Positions 9,457 to 20,344 of a stretch of DNA of 64,000 bases are shown here, in pieces (position 1 is the first letter of the stretch; each line of letters begins with the position of its first letter). The position numbers and the translations under genes are program-made. The notes beneath the pieces are model-generated. The model ran no database searches, was not told the DNA's origin, and saw only the letters and a list, made by a program, of their open reading frames with translations. Origin of the DNA: Bacteroidota bacterium (lineage in GTDB: Bacteria; Bacteroidota; Bacteroidia; AKYH767-A; OLB10); the NCBI GenBank assembly GCA_016722525.1, contig JADKJB010000011.1, positions 94,647 through 158,646 on the forward strand, written 5' to 3'.

Positions 9457-10092
9457 TTGAAACGCTTCCTCTTTACTTTACTGCTGTTTATTTCCTTCAC
9501 ATACTCAAATGGTCAATCCAAGTTCATAGGATTGGTGCAATTTTCTGGAGTAATAGTAACCGGCGACAGCTTAAAACCAATTCCTTTTGTGAGTATTGTA
9601 ATTAAAAATTCCTACCGGGGAACAATAAGTGATTATAATGGCTTTTTCTCATTCGTTGCTCAATTGCAGGACACTATCGAGTTTGCAGCCATTGGCTTTA
9701 AAAAAGGAGTTTATATCATTCCTGACACACTTTCTACAGATCGGTATTCGTTGATAAAAATTATGACCCGCGATACGATTTTGCTTCAAGAAACAGTTAT
9801 CTATCCCTGGCCGACGAAAGACCAATTCAAACAGGCCTTTTTAGGTTTACAGGTGCCTGATAATGATCTGGAACGAGCAAAACGCAATCTGGCTCTTTCT
9901 GAAATGCGAGAACTCATGTTAAATACTCCTTTGGATGGTAGTGGAAATTACAAAGCACTTATGATGGAGAAGCAAAACAAACTTTATACAGCCGGCCAAT
10001 ACCCTTCTATAAGTTTACTCAATCCAATTGCATGGGCTAAGTTTATTGAAGCATGGCAACGGGGTGACTATAAGAGTAAAAAGAAACAATAA
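9457..10092 (+). CDS. Secreted carboxypeptidase-regulatory-like domain protein
   Basis: A 211-residue protein with a signal peptide (FLFTLLLFISFTYSNGQS) and one carboxypeptidase D regulatory-like beta-sandwich (residues about 28 to 100: FSGVIVTGDSLKPIPFVSIVIKN ... GTISDYNGFFSF ... FAAIGFKKGVYIIPDTL). The remaining 100 residues are helical (NDLERAKRNLALSEMREL) and end in a basic tail. The start appears to be TTG at 9457, directly before the signal peptide; no ATG fits. Domains of this kind occur at the N-terminus of TonB receptors, and the next gene is one, but an intrinsic terminator separates them, so joint function is only a suggestion. Confidence 0.75.
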   Translation: MKRFLFTLLLFISFTYSNGQSKFIGLVQFSGVIVTGDSLKPIPFVSIVIKNSYRGTISDYNGFFSFVAQLQDTIEFAAIGFKKGVYIIPDTLSTDRYSLIKIMTRDTILLQETVIYPWPTKDQFKQAFLGLQVPDNDLERAKRNLALSEMRELMLNTPLDGSGNYKALMMEKQNKLYTAGQYPSISLLNPIAWAKFIEAWQRGDYKSKKKQ

Positions 10093-10135
10093 TTGTTCCT
10101 GTTGACTGATATTCAACTTGGCAGAACAATTTTTT
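10091..10135 (+). terminator. Intrinsic terminator after the regulatory-like domain gene
   Basis: Outer stem AATTGTTC (10091-10098) pairs with GAACAATT (10124-10131), with a small inner hairpin TTGA...TCAA, and is followed by a run of T. It begins at the stop codon of the upstream gene and separates it from the TonB receptor. Confidence 0.65.
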
Positions 10136-10199
10136 CAAGGAATTTGTATAGATACTTCCGGATATTTAATCGAGAAATAATAGAATAATCTGAGTTTTT

Positions 10200-12746
10200 G
10201 TGAATAAAAACAATTTAAGAAATTTCTTCAAACTTTTGCTGTTTCTTCCGGGAATTTTTGTTTCCTATGGTTTATTTGCACAACAAAAAGCAACCGTAAA
10301 AGGGGTTGTCTCCAATAAATCCAATTCACCAATGCAAGGCGTCAATGTCTCTATATTTGGTTTGCCTGGAGGGGTTGCAACAACTGCTGATGGTTCTTTT
10401 GAAATAGTCGTGGAAGCTGATGTTAAATTTGAAATAGTATTCTCTTCAATTGGATTTAATACGGTCCTGCTTCCACTCCAACTCTCGCCGGGGGAAATAA
10501 AGGTTATTAACCAATCCATGGAGATTTCAGCCACCAAATTACCAGCTGTTGAAGTAAAGGATCAAAAGTTCAACAGGGGTGCTTTTACCCGAATAGATCC
10601 TAAAACTGTAGGTCAGATACCTAATGCAAGTGGTAGTTTTGAAGCCGTGCTGAAGACTTTGCCTGGTGTGGTATCCAATAATGAATTATCGTCGCAGTAT
10701 TCTGTTCGAGGAGGTAATTATGACGAGAATTTAGTTTATGTGAATGACATAGAAATATACCGTCCTTTTCTGGTTCGATCCGGACAGCAGGAAGGCCTCA
10801 GTTTTATAAATTCCGATCTGGTATCCGGCATCAACTTTTCTGCCGGAGGTTTTGAGGCGAATTATGGAGATAAGCTCTCCTCAGTTCTTGATATCAAATA
10901 TAAAAAACCAAAAGTTTTCGCTGGTTCAGCGTATGCTTCGTTATTAGGTGGTGGATTTCATCTTGAAGGAACCAATAAAAAGAAAAATCTGGGTTATTTG
11001 CTGGGTGTGCGTTACAAATCTAATTCCTATCTTTTTAAATCTCTGGAAACTAAAGGGGAATATAAACCTGTTTTTGCTGATGTTCAGGGTTTGGTTGATT
11101 GGGAAATAGATGCCAAAACTGAACTTACTTTTTTAGGTAATATATCTTATAACAAATACCAAATTATTCCTGTCCACAGGGAAACGGAATTTGGTACCAT
11201 TAATCAGGCTCTTCGATTGACAATTTATTTTGATGGTCAAGAGGTAGACGAATACCAAACTTATACTGGTGCGTTATCATTGACAAGGTTTGTAACTGAT
11301 AGTATTCGCTTAAAGCTGATAGCATCCACTTATAAGTCTTTTGAAAGTGAATCATTCGATATTCAAGGCCAATATTATATTGATGAACTTGAAAAAGATA
11401 TTGGTTCTGATAACTTCGGAGAAGTTGCTTTTAACAGGGGAATAGGAACGTTTTTACAACATGCCAGAAATGATCTTGAAGCAACAGTATACAGCATTGA
11501 ACACAAAGGATATTCCGACAAACCCAATTCTCAATTACAATGGGGTGTGCGTTATCAGCATGAAGTCATTGACGATTTATTGAGCGAGCGGCAATATATT
11601 GATTCTGCAGAGTATTCACTGCCTCATCCACCTGACAATATTGGAGGTGGGTCAAATCCTAATCAGGAAATACTTCTTCAGGAGGTCATTAAAACTAAAG
11701 CTAATATCAGTTCTAACAGAATTTCCGGCTACTTAATGAACAATTGGTATTTAGGTGGAACTAGTAAATATACTATTTCTGCAGGAATAAGAGGCAACTA
11801 TTGGGATCTGAATGATGAAGCTGTTTTTAGTCCCAGAGTTAGCTTGACCTACAAACCTGATTGGAAAAGAAATCTTTCCTTCCGTCTAGCTTCAGGTTTA
11901 TATTACCAGCCTCCGTTTTACAGAGAGCTGCGTGATTTGGATGGGGTGGTAAACACCAACGTTGAAGCACAGCGGTCTATTCATTTTATTGGGGGAATGG
12001 ATTACGTATTTCTTTCATGGGGAAGGGAATTCAAAGTAGTTACAGAAGCTTATTATAAGAAACTGGATAATTTAGTACCCTACAAAATTGATAATTTGCG
12101 TATCAGATATTTTGCAGAAAATACCTCTAGTGGCTATGCTGCCGGAATAGATATGCGGATAAACGGTGAGTTTGTTCAAGGAGTGGAATCCTGGGCTAGT
12201 TTGTCTGTTTTGAAAACTGAAGAGGATATTGAAAATGATTTTTATTACACTTATTATAATTCAGACGGCGAAAAAATAGTTCCGGGTTATACCTATAACA
12301 ATGTGGTTACAGACAGCATTAGAACTGAACCAGGATACATTGCCCGACCCACGGATCAACGAGTGACCTTCAGTTTATTTTTTCAGGATTATTTACCCAA
12401 ATTCCCATCTTACAAAATGAATATGACACTTGTATATGGAACCGGGCTTCCCTTTGGTCCTCCAGGCAGAGACAGATACAAGGATACTTACCGCTTCCCT
12501 TCGTATCGCCGCGTCGATATTGGTTTTTCAAAGATTCTGATTGATGAAGATGGCACTAAGCAATACAGAATGAAATTGGCTAACAAAATAAAGTCGATGT
12601 CAATTGGAGTAGAAATTTTTAATCTTCTTCAAGTAAATAATACTGTTTCTTATTTGTGGGTTACTGATGTTACTGCACGGCGTTACGCAGTTCCAAATTA
12701 CCTAAGTGCCAGAACTCTAAATGTAAAAATAAACGCTCGTTTTTAA
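10200..12746 (+). CDS. TonB-dependent outer-membrane receptor
   Basis: An intact 848-residue outer-membrane receptor. After the signal peptide (FKLLLFLPGIFVSYGLFAQQ) comes a carboxypeptidase-regulatory-like extension (ATVKGVVSNKSNSPMQGVNV ... IVFSSIGF, residues about 30 to 110), then the plug (EAVLKTLPGVVSNNELSSQYSVRGGNYDENLVYVNDIEI) and a beta-barrel ending in an aromatic residue (ARTLNVKINARF), as expected for BAM recognition. The start is GTG at 10200. No SusD-like partner gene follows, so it is not a classical polysaccharide utilisation locus; the ligand cannot be read from the sequence. Its length is normal for the single-receptor class. Confidence 0.9.
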   Translation: MNKNNLRNFFKLLLFLPGIFVSYGLFAQQKATVKGVVSNKSNSPMQGVNVSIFGLPGGVATTADGSFEIVVEADVKFEIVFSSIGFNTVLLPLQLSPGEIKVINQSMEISATKLPAVEVKDQKFNRGAFTRIDPKTVGQIPNASGSFEAVLKTLPGVVSNNELSSQYSVRGGNYDENLVYVNDIEIYRPFLVRSGQQEGLSFINSDLVSGINFSAGGFEANYGDKLSSVLDIKYKKPKVFAGSAYASLLGGGFHLEGTNKKKNLGYLLGVRYKSNSYLFKSLETKGEYKPVFADVQGLVDWEIDAKTELTFLGNISYNKYQIIPVHRETEFGTINQALRLTIYFDGQEVDEYQTYTGALSLTRFVTDSIRLKLIASTYKSFESESFDIQGQYYIDELEKDIGSDNFGEVAFNRGIGTFLQHARNDLEATVYSIEHKGYSDKPNSQLQWGVRYQHEVIDDLLSERQYIDSAEYSLPHPPDNIGGGSNPNQEILLQEVIKTKANISSNRISGYLMNNWYLGGTSKYTISAGIRGNYWDLNDEAVFSPRVSLTYKPDWKRNLSFRLASGLYYQPPFYRELRDLDGVVNTNVEAQRSIHFIGGMDYVFLSWGREFKVVTEAYYKKLDNLVPYKIDNLRIRYFAENTSSGYAAGIDMRINGEFVQGVESWASLSVLKTEEDIENDFYYTYYNSDGEKIVPGYTYNNVVTDSIRTEPGYIARPTDQRVTFSLFFQDYLPKFPSYKMNMTLVYGTGLPFGPPGRDRYKDTYRFPSYRRVDIGFSKILIDEDGTKQYRMKLANKIKSMSIGVEIFNLLQVNNTVSYLWVTDVTARRYAVPNYLSARTLNVKINARF

Positions 12747-12777
12747 TTTCATTTTTTACGAATGTTTTTCTGCTTTT

Positions 12778-13494
12778 TTACTTTACAGAAGACAACTTTT
12801 TTTCGCTTTCCAAATCTAAGAGGCACCCTGTTGCAATGAGGTATTGGGCAATAAAATAAGTACTTAGGATTAACGTGCCCGAAAAGGGAAAAGGTGAAAT
12901 AAAAGTATTGGTAGCAAGTAATGAATCGGATATGATAAAAAATACCGCTCCTGCCAATACCTTAAAATAGCCTTGCTGGTTTTTGTATTTATCACGCATT
13001 ACAGCACTGACTCCCATAAAGGCAATAGCAAAGCAATAAATCATTATCGGAAAATACAGATCTGCAAAACTGGTTCTGTTCAGAATAAAAAATTCAGCTC
13101 CATACACCACGATTAAGGTTGAAAATGCAAGTTGACCCCAATGTTGTGTCCAGGGCCGTTTATCCAAAATGTCAATAATAAAACCTGATGAATATAAGAT
13201 ATGAGCTGCCAGAAAAGCAATGAGCCCGATAAGAAAATAGTTTTGATTAATACCTTTTAGCATTAAGAAAAAATCTCCTGCACTACTAAATAAAAATCCT
13301 GCCAACATGAGATTTTTAAACCTTTTGTTTCTGGCAGTCATAGTCAGGGTTCGAAAAAAGAAATAAATCAAAACTAAAACTAATGGTTTCGATAAATAGT
13401 AGGTCCATTCTAATGAAAAATAATCGGAACCTATTACTACCAGACTAAGGAGTAAATAGGCAATAGTAAAACGGGGATAAGGAATATTTTTCAA
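12778..13494 (-). CDS. YhhN/TMEM86-family lysoplasmalogenase-like membrane protein
   Basis: A polytopic membrane protein of about 238 residues with seven or eight hydrophobic segments. It carries the YhhN/TMEM86 hallmarks: KPLVLVLIYFFF near the N-terminus, FSSAGDFFLM with its conserved Asp, FLAAHILYSSGF, and GAVFFIISDSLLATNTF with a second conserved Asp. Human TMEM86B is a lysoplasmalogenase that cleaves the vinyl-ether bond of lysoplasmalogens. Translation probably starts at the TTG at 13494, which overlaps the stop of the upstream AGMO-like gene (TTGA); the longer in-frame extension lies inside that gene and does not look like protein of this family. The tight coupling to an AGMO-like gene supports an ether-lipid role (inference). 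Confidence 0.8.
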   Translation of the reverse strand: MKNIPYPRFTIAYLLLSLVVIGSDYFSLEWTYYLSKPLVLVLIYFFFRTLTMTARNKRFKNLMLAGFLFSSAGDFFLMLKGINQNYFLIGLIAFLAAHILYSSGFIIDILDKRPWTQHWGQLAFSTLIVVYGAEFFILNRTSFADLYFPIMIYCFAIAFMGVSAVMRDKYKNQQGYFKVLAGAVFFIISDSLLATNTFISPFPFSGTLILSTYFIAQYLIATGCLLDLESEKKLSSVK

Positions 13495-14725
13495 GAGTTG
13501 ATTTGAGGTTGCTGCTTTCGGGCATTTGAGAATACTATTTGAAAATAAAGCAACGAAATAGCTGCTATGAAGAGGCAAGTGGAAAATAATATAGTGAAAT
13601 TAGCATTTTGCAATAACAAGAGTGAACAAAGGGGTAACGAAATTAATCTCATTATTTCGGCTTTTACACACCATTCCTTCATTTCAAATAAACCACCAAA
13701 GTTCATTAATGAAACAATCACAAATACAGCGAAAGCTATCAGCTGAATCATGTTGAATTTATTCTGCAAGAAAAGAATGGCTGTTGACATAGCTAATACC
13801 ATCACAAATTGGATGAGCAAATACAGGTGAATGCTTTTTTGTGTTTTAGCATCATATTTATGATAAAGTGAACTGTCGACTTCCAAAGGCTGCTGAAAAC
13901 CGCCCAAATATTCGGGGCGCCATCCGGGAGGTTTAATGAAAACAAGAACCTTATCTTTCCAACCTACTGCATGGGATGCAAGATTAAATAAATCTCTCCA
14001 ATAATGAAAGTTTGCCCATACAGGATTCCAACTTTTTAACGGAGAGGTGATACCATAGTGAGGTTCTTCCATTTCTTTTTTAAAGGTGCCAAAAATGCGA
14101 TCCCAAATAATTAAAGTGCCTGCATGATTTTTATCAAGGTATTTGGGGTCGGAGCCATGATGCACTCTATGATGAGAAGGTGTATTTAATATCCATTCCA
14201 ATGGACCCATGCTGCCTATGGTTCTTGTATGGATCCAAAACTGGTAGAGCGTGTTAAATGAGCTAATTGTTAGAAACATAATTGGATCAAATCCGAATAG
14301 TGCTAATGGAAGATAAAAAAACCATGAAAAAGCACTCTGAAACCAGGACTGTCGTAATGCCACCGATAAGTTATAATCTTCGCTTTGATGATGCACAATA
14401 TGTGCGGCCCATAACGCATTAACCTCATGGCTCATTCTATGAAACCAATAATAGAAAAAATCAACCCCTAAAACAATGCGACCCATGTGAGGAAAGTGTT
14501 CTCAATAGTGAAAAATCTAAAAGTATCATAAAGATATAAATAGCCAAAGAAAAGAGCAGTTTTCATAAAAATACCGGTTATCTGCTGCCCTATTCCCAAA
14601 CTGATATTGGTAATTGAATCGTTTAATCGGTATAACCGGACTTTTTTAATGACACTATAGAGTAACTCCACACCAATTAGAAGGAAGAATATAGGAATCG
14701 AAAGAGCAATATAATCTACTTTCAT
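13491..14725 (-). CDS. Fatty acid hydroxylase superfamily, alkylglycerol monooxygenase-like
   Basis: Membrane di-iron hydroxylase resembling AGMO (TMEM195), which cleaves ether lipids. The eight-histidine pattern is complete: WFHRMSHE, WAAHIVHH and SHHRVHHG, with the family segment SVALRQSWFQSAFSWFFYLP and WIHTRTIGSMGPLEWILNTP between them, DKNHAGTLIIWDRIFGTF after them, and extra C-terminal transmembrane segments as in AGMO. The frame breaks near 14470 in a four-T run (TTGTTTTAGGG); one more T joins FLTWVALF to LGVDFFYYWFH. Full length is about 411 residues. Eukaryotic AGMO uses tetrahydrobiopterin; cofactor here is unknown. It overlaps the lysoplasmalogenase-like gene by four bases. Confidence 0.85.
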
Positions 14726-14857
14726 GACTACTTTTCAGGTGTTTTTTTACAAATATAGGATTACTGATGATTAATCAAAAATCTTTAGGAAATGTAATAG
14801 TGAATGTTTCAATTTTTATAGCTTGTTTTTATGTGATTCACAGCAAATTCTTATGAC

Positions 14858-14872
14858 GACGCTAGCAGCGTC
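14858..14872. repeat. Short hairpin GACGC-TAGCA-GCGTC
   Basis: A five-base-pair GC-rich stem with a five-base loop in the AT-rich 256-base gap between the divergently arranged AGMO-like and M4 protease genes. It is similar in style (compact palindrome in intergenic DNA) to the hairpin arrays elsewhere in the window, but is a single copy here. No other feature was recognised in this gap. Confidence 0.45.
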
Positions 14873-14981
14873 AAGTTTTGAAGATGATTTTCACCCTGTT
14901 CTCCTATGGGTTAACCCTGTTTTTTAATAATTCTGTCAAATTTAGGTCCGGCAAAGTCTGTTGGTTGCTTAAATTAATGAA

Positions 14982-17722
14982 ATGCATAGCACTATCAATA
15001 CCAAAATCACCCATTTAATCCATGTAGCTTTTCTGGTTATTCATTTGCATATCTGTTCAGTTTCTAAAGCCCAATCCTTCGATTCACCAACCTGTGTGAC
15101 CAAAGAGATTACTTTTACCAATGAGGTTCAGGAAGCATTAAAGACTGAATTTGGATGCAATGAAAACTATAAATGGAAACAGCTTTCTTTTGACACAGAT
15201 GAACTGGGGGTGAACATTATCGATATCAACAGCTTTATTACGATATCCCGGTTGAAGGAGCAATTTTAATTATTCAATTCACAGCCGTGAACAGGATGAA
15301 GATTAACGGTACATTCATCCAGGTTCCTGTTTCAAAGCCAAAGCAATTTATTTCTAAAAATGAAGCATTGCAAATTTTCATTCAGAATGGAAAATCATCC
15401 GGTAAGCATTTCGTTTCTGCAGCACAATCCGGGCATCCTTTAGAATTGAAATGGAGTTTAGATGTAAATTCAAATAATTTCATTTGTGCCTACCAATTTG
15501 GATTTATAAATGAAAACAATATTGAATTAATTGCTACGGTAAATGCCCAAAATGGCGAATTAATTTCAATCACAAATCACAATTGCTATATTGATGTTAC
15601 TGGTACTGCCCATACTGCATATCATGGCACTAAACAAATTGAAACTTGTTTCACGCAAAACCAATATGTTTTAAAAACCAGCTCACGTGGGAAAGGAATT
15701 GAAACAATCAACCTTAACGGTTTTATGAATTATCAATCTACCACTAACTTTATAGATTTAGACAACTACTGGAGTCAATCAATTCCAACCAGTGAGCGCT
15801 ATGCCACCGATGCGCATTATTGCGCCATCGAATACTCCGATTTTCTTACTGATAAATTGAACAGAAACAGTATAGATAACAATGGTCAAAAATTGATTAG
15901 CTATCTCAATTATGGCAACGGATTACATAATGCGTTTTGGAACGGTTCTGCAGTGGTTTACGGTAGTGGTGATTCAATAAACACACCCCTAATCACATTG
16001 GATGTTTCAGGGCACGAGTTTACTCATGGTTTAATTCAAAAAACTGCTAATCTAAATTATTCCGGAGCTCCCGGAACTCTCAATGAAGCCATTGCCGATA
16101 TACTTGGAACTGCATTAGAGTTTCATAGCGATCCCCAAAATGCCAACTGGACTATTGGAGAAAGTTCGGGTACTACTTTGCGCAATATGGCGGACCCTGA
16201 AATGTATAACCAACCCGACACCTATCATGGCAACCATTGGTATTATGGCAGCGGCGATAATGGAGGCGTGCACATCAATAGTGGATTTATTAATAAATGG
16301 TTTTATTTACTCGCAAATGGTGGCCAGGGAATCAATGACCATGGAACTAATTATCAGGTTACAGGAATTGGAATTAATGATGCAATGAGAATTATTTATC
16401 ACTCACTCATTGCTTATTTAGTACCCAATTCGGGATATGAAGATTTCAAATACGCTATTTTATCCAGTGCTGCAGCTATTTTTGGAACCTGCTCGCAACA
16501 GTATTTGTCGAGTGCAGCCAGCTTTCAGGCAGTTGGTTTAGGACAAGGAATCAATGAACAATTGCAAATTAATGTTGTTGGAACTACAAATTTTTGTGAA
16601 GGGGATAGTGTAATCTTATCGGTGAAAGGCTGGCCGGGATCAACGTTTACCTGGCTTCAGAATAACTTAGTTGTTGCTACCGGCGCTGCCATGCAAAAAA
16701 CTATTAAAAATGCAGGTATATGGATGGTATCTGAAAACCGATGTGGAGCAATAAACTATTCTGATTCTGTGAGTATTACTGTTCATTCACTTCCTTCAGT
16801 CAGCACTGTTAATGTTAGTATTTGTGAAGGCCAGGAAGCCCAATTAAATGGATTCCCTCATGGTGGGAACTTCAATATTTCAAACCCTTATCTTGGAAAT
16901 TCTACATCATTTGAATATAGTTACACCAACAACAATGGATGCACTGCAATTGCAACCGGAAGTGTTGTGGTTCATGAAAAACCTATTGTTTCAATTGCTC
17001 CTCTTAACACAATAATTCCTGTCAATAGTCAACCTTTATTATTAACCGGAAATGTTCAGGGAACTTTTTCGGGAAATGCTGTAAACGGACAATTTTTTAT
17101 TCCCGCCATTGCCGGAATTGGAGGGCCCTACCCTATTTACCTCAATTATTCAAATTCATTTGGTTGCTCATCAATTGATTCTTTAGAGTTGTTTGTTGTT
17201 GAACCGTGTCTAACTCCGGAAAGTGAAGTTGCTATAAATTCCAACCAACAAAATATTGTCCAAGGGGAAGAGGTGGAATTTAGTCTGAATGTATCTGAAT
17301 TAGATTATGAAATAGCATGGCAAATACCTGACGGTTGTGTGGCTCTTTCGCCACTACATCAAGCAAAGCTTAAATTGATTTGGAGGAGTCAGGATTCTAG
17401 AATTAGTGCCGAATTGGTGAATACTTGCGGCACTAAATTTACCATAGAAAAACAGGTAAGAATTGGAACAGTTGAAGGGTTTTTTGGTGTTGAACTATTT
17501 CCTGTACCGGCAACCGAAACTATTACAATCAAAAGCAGTGGACTTGATAGTTCAGAGTTGCTGACATTACGAATCACCGATGCAAGAGGAAAATTGGTGA
17601 AATATATAGAATCAATAACTGCCAATGAAACAATTAACATTCAAGAACTTTCTGCAGGGTTTTTCTTTGCAGAAATAAGTGCTGGCAGCATGATTTTCAA
17701 ACAAAGAATTGTAAAATATTAA
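14982..17722 (+). CDS. Secreted M4 (thermolysin-type) metalloprotease with T9SS domain
   Basis: Zinc metalloprotease exported through Sec and T9SS. Order: signal region (ITHLIHVAFLVIHLHICS), FTP/PepSY propeptide (GTFIQVP, ISKNEALQIF), M4 catalytic domain with HEFTH near residue 344, the third zinc ligand in LNEAIADILG and the active-site His in GGVHINSGFINKWFY, then an Ig/PKD-like segment rich in beta strands with Cys pairs (NFCEGDSVILSV, SICEGQEAQL), and a C-terminal sorting domain (FFGVELFPVPATETITIKSS ... GSMIFKQRIVKY). The frame breaks near 15238: AGCTTTATTACG needs one more T to give NSFYYDIPVEGAILII. Full length is about 914 residues. The role is presumably extracellular protein digestion. 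Confidence 0.88.
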
Positions 17723-17890
17723 GAATTTAGTTTGAAGATAACAGGCAGAAAATGATCAAACTTGAATTCAATCGCATTCAAAAAAAACAATCCCGCTAAG
17801 GAAGCACCCTACACTACAGTCGCTTTAAGTAATAGCATATTGTACAGCATTAAAAATAAATCTAGCTATTAAAAAACGTAACTAAAAAAA

Positions 17891-18943
17891 TCAGTGAATT
17901 TCAGAATATCTTGGATTTGTTAAAAATGTATTGTCTGTCAAAGTACGTAAAAACTTGACAATATCAGCCTTTTCCTGAGTGGTGAGAGCTATTCCACCAA
18001 CAAGCAATGGATCAAGTGTGGTTGATGGTAAAACCCCTGATGTATAATGGTCGAGTACTTTATCAAGTGTTTTAATTTTTCCATTGTGCATGTAAGGGAA
18101 TGTAACCTCAATATTTCTCAGGGAAGGAACTTTAAATTTCCCTTCATCATTAGGATCAAGCGTAATAGTTGCCCGTCCCTGATCCAAAGTAAAAATGGAA
18201 TCTAAGCCATTATTTCTAAACGATAAATCTGTAAACAGTGGTTCTGTATGACAGGAAGCGCAATTTTGACGGAACAAATTTAGTCCATTGAGTTCTTGAG
18301 CATCGAATGTTCCACCTGCTTCGCCTCTTATGTATTTATCATATTTGGAATCTGCCGAAACCATAACAGCCATGAACTGCGCCATGGATCTTAACATCAT
18401 TTGAGATGTTATTGAATCACTGCCATACGCAGCTTTAAATAGGGTTTTATATTGGGTGCTTGCTCTCAGTTTTAAAATAACGTTTGAAAGCGTTTCATCC
18501 ATTTCAACTGGGTTTTCAATTGGGCCTATTGGTTGTACTTCGATATGATTGATTCCACCATCCCACATAAAATTATCATGCCAGGCTAAGTTAAATAAAC
18601 CGGGTGCATTACGAATACCCTCCAAATCATCAATGCCATGACTTACTTTATGATCTATATGCGCAAAGGCACCGGCTTGAAGATGGCAGCTACCACATGA
18701 AATGGAATTATCTCTGGATAAAATAGGGTCATAAAATAACTTCCGACCTAATTCAAATCTCTCGTTTGTAACTGCATTGTTGGTAAATTGATAAACAGGA
18801 GTTGGAAAACCAGGGGGAATAACAAATTCAATATTATCAGGTTCCTGCGTCTGGTTGTTATCGTCGTCTTTACAAGCAGGAACGATAAAAGCAGTAAATG
18901 CAACCAACACCAAAACAAAATTTTTATAGCCAAATACTTTCAT
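17891..18943 (-). CDS. Di-haem cytochrome c peroxidase (CCP/MauG family)
   Basis: A 350-residue envelope haem protein. It has a lipoprotein-type signal (FTAFIVPACKDD, lipobox PAC) and two c-type haem sites, CGSCH at about residue 83 and CASCH at about residue 229, separated as in bacterial cytochrome c peroxidases. Other family features are ELGRKLFYDPILSRDNSISC, RNAPGLFNLAWHDNFMWDGG and the C-terminal FKVPSLRNIEVTFPYMHNGK with TLDKVLDHY. It would reduce hydrogen peroxide in the periplasm using a small cytochrome or other donor; MauG-type protein oxidation is the alternative. No MbnP-like partner is adjacent. The gene is intact and stands alone. Confidence 0.92.
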   Translation of the reverse strand: MKVFGYKNFVLVLVAFTAFIVPACKDDDNNQTQEPDNIEFVIPPGFPTPVYQFTNNAVTNERFELGRKLFYDPILSRDNSISCGSCHLQAGAFAHIDHKVSHGIDDLEGIRNAPGLFNLAWHDNFMWDGGINHIEVQPIGPIENPVEMDETLSNVILKLRASTQYKTLFKAAYGSDSITSQMMLRSMAQFMAVMVSADSKYDKYIRGEAGGTFDAQELNGLNLFRQNCASCHTEPLFTDLSFRNNGLDSIFTLDQGRATITLDPNDEGKFKVPSLRNIEVTFPYMHNGKIKTLDKVLDHYTSGVLPSTTLDPLLVGGIALTTQEKADIVKFLRTLTDNTFLTNPRYSEIH

Positions 18944-19187
18944 GTTTTTAGTTCTAAGATGGTAAAACAGTTTTATCCATTTATTGTTTCAATAGATATC
19001 TTGAGGTTTGCCCCTATCTATAATTTTAAATCCGATACCAGATTTAAGTTTCAAAGTTACGCAATTGAAACAGATTATTCTGTGATTCTAATCATCCTAC
19101 TTAACTAGTTGTTAATAAGCACATTAGAATTGAAACTCGCGGTTTATAAAAAGTGAAGTAATGGTATTTTAAGCCATGAGAAAAGAG

Positions 19188-19195
19188 TATCTTTG
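19188..19195 (+). promoter_or_regulatory. Bacteroidota -7 promoter motif upstream of the desaturase gene
   Basis: TATCTTTG matches the Bacteroidota -7 consensus TAnnTTTG and ends 26 bases before the desaturase ATG. A convincing -33 TTTG-like element is not clear; the upstream sequence holds T runs at roughly the right distance. The rest of the 278-base gap shows nothing else I can name. Confidence 0.5.
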
Positions 19196-19221
19196 CAAAA
19201 GTTTTAATCCAGTAAATTACC

Positions 19222-20326
19222 ATGATTCAAAAAATTAAATTCAGAAATGTTCAGGAAAGCACCTTTGCCAGTACATTGAACCAAAGAATCAACGAATATT
19301 TTGTGAAAAACGGCATCTCTGAAAAGGGTAATTTGCTGATGGCTTTTAAGGTTGTTTTCTTTCTTGCCGGTTTTGTTGGTACTTATCTATTAATTTTTTA
19401 TCAGGCGATAGCATCCTTTTCAATTCTCAGCTGGATACTTTTAGGTTTTTTACTGCATTTGTAGGATTCAATATTTCACATGATGCTGTTCATGGATCTA
19501 TTTCAAATAATAAATACATAAACAAGATACTTGGTTACACTTTCAATCTGGCAGGTACGAACAAATACATGTGGAAAATCATGCATAATGTGATTCATCA
19601 CACATACACCAATATCCCGGGACATGATGAGGATCTGGAGCCGGTTTCACTAATCAGATTATCCACAGAAAATAAATTAAAAAAAGTTCATAAATATCAG
19701 TACTGGTACGCCTATATTTTTTATTCCTTAACCTCCATTTCTTGGGTATTTAAAAAGGACTTTGCCGCATTTTTTAAGAAGAATTTTGGAAATTATGAAA
19801 ACAAAAAACATCCTCTGAAAGAATATATTATACTATTTGTTTCAAAAGCTGTTTATTTCACTGCATTTCTTGCCTTACCATTGCTTTTTGCAGGAATACC
19901 CTGGTGGGCCACATTGATCGGATTTGTTGTTATGCACATGGCTCAGGGTATTACGTTGGCAGTAGTTTTTCAACTTGCGCATGTTGTTGAAGGTGCTAGT
20001 TTCCCGGTACCCGATGAAAAAGGCGATGTAATGAATAACTGGACCATACATCAGTTGAATACGACTGCCAATTTCTCCAGAAAAAGTTTTCTGGCTTACT
20101 GGTTTTTTGGTGGGTTGAATTTCCAGATAGAACACCATTTGTTTCCGCATATCTGCCATATTCATTATCCTCAAATAAGTCATATTGTAGAAAAACAGCA
20201 AATGACTTTGGGCTAACTTATAATGAAAACACTACTATGTGGGATGCTATTAAGTCGCACACTAAAATGCTGAAGCTTTTAGGAAATTATGAGGTTCTTC
20301 CTTCGCAAAATTTAAGTATCGGTTAA
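19222..20326 (+). CDS. Membrane fatty acid desaturase (acyl-lipid/acyl-CoA type)
   Basis: Integral-membrane di-iron desaturase with the three histidine boxes: HDAVHG, HNVIHHTYTN and QIEHHLFP, plus HLFPHICHIHYPQIS after the last. N-terminal (VVFFLAGFVGTYLLIFYQ) and central (FTAFLALPLLFAGIPWWATLIGFVV) transmembrane pairs are visible. Two single-base gaps split it: in the six-T run near 19445 (one more T gives GFFTAFVGFNISHDAVHG) and near 20190 (one more A gives VEKTANDFGLTYNENTTMWD), after which the frame ends LLGNYEVLPSQNLSIG at 20326. The HNxxHH/QxxHH spacing matches front-end or delta-5/delta-9-like desaturases; regiospecificity is not inferable. Confidence 0.9.
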
Positions 20327-20344
20327 TTTTATTAAAAGCTTTAT

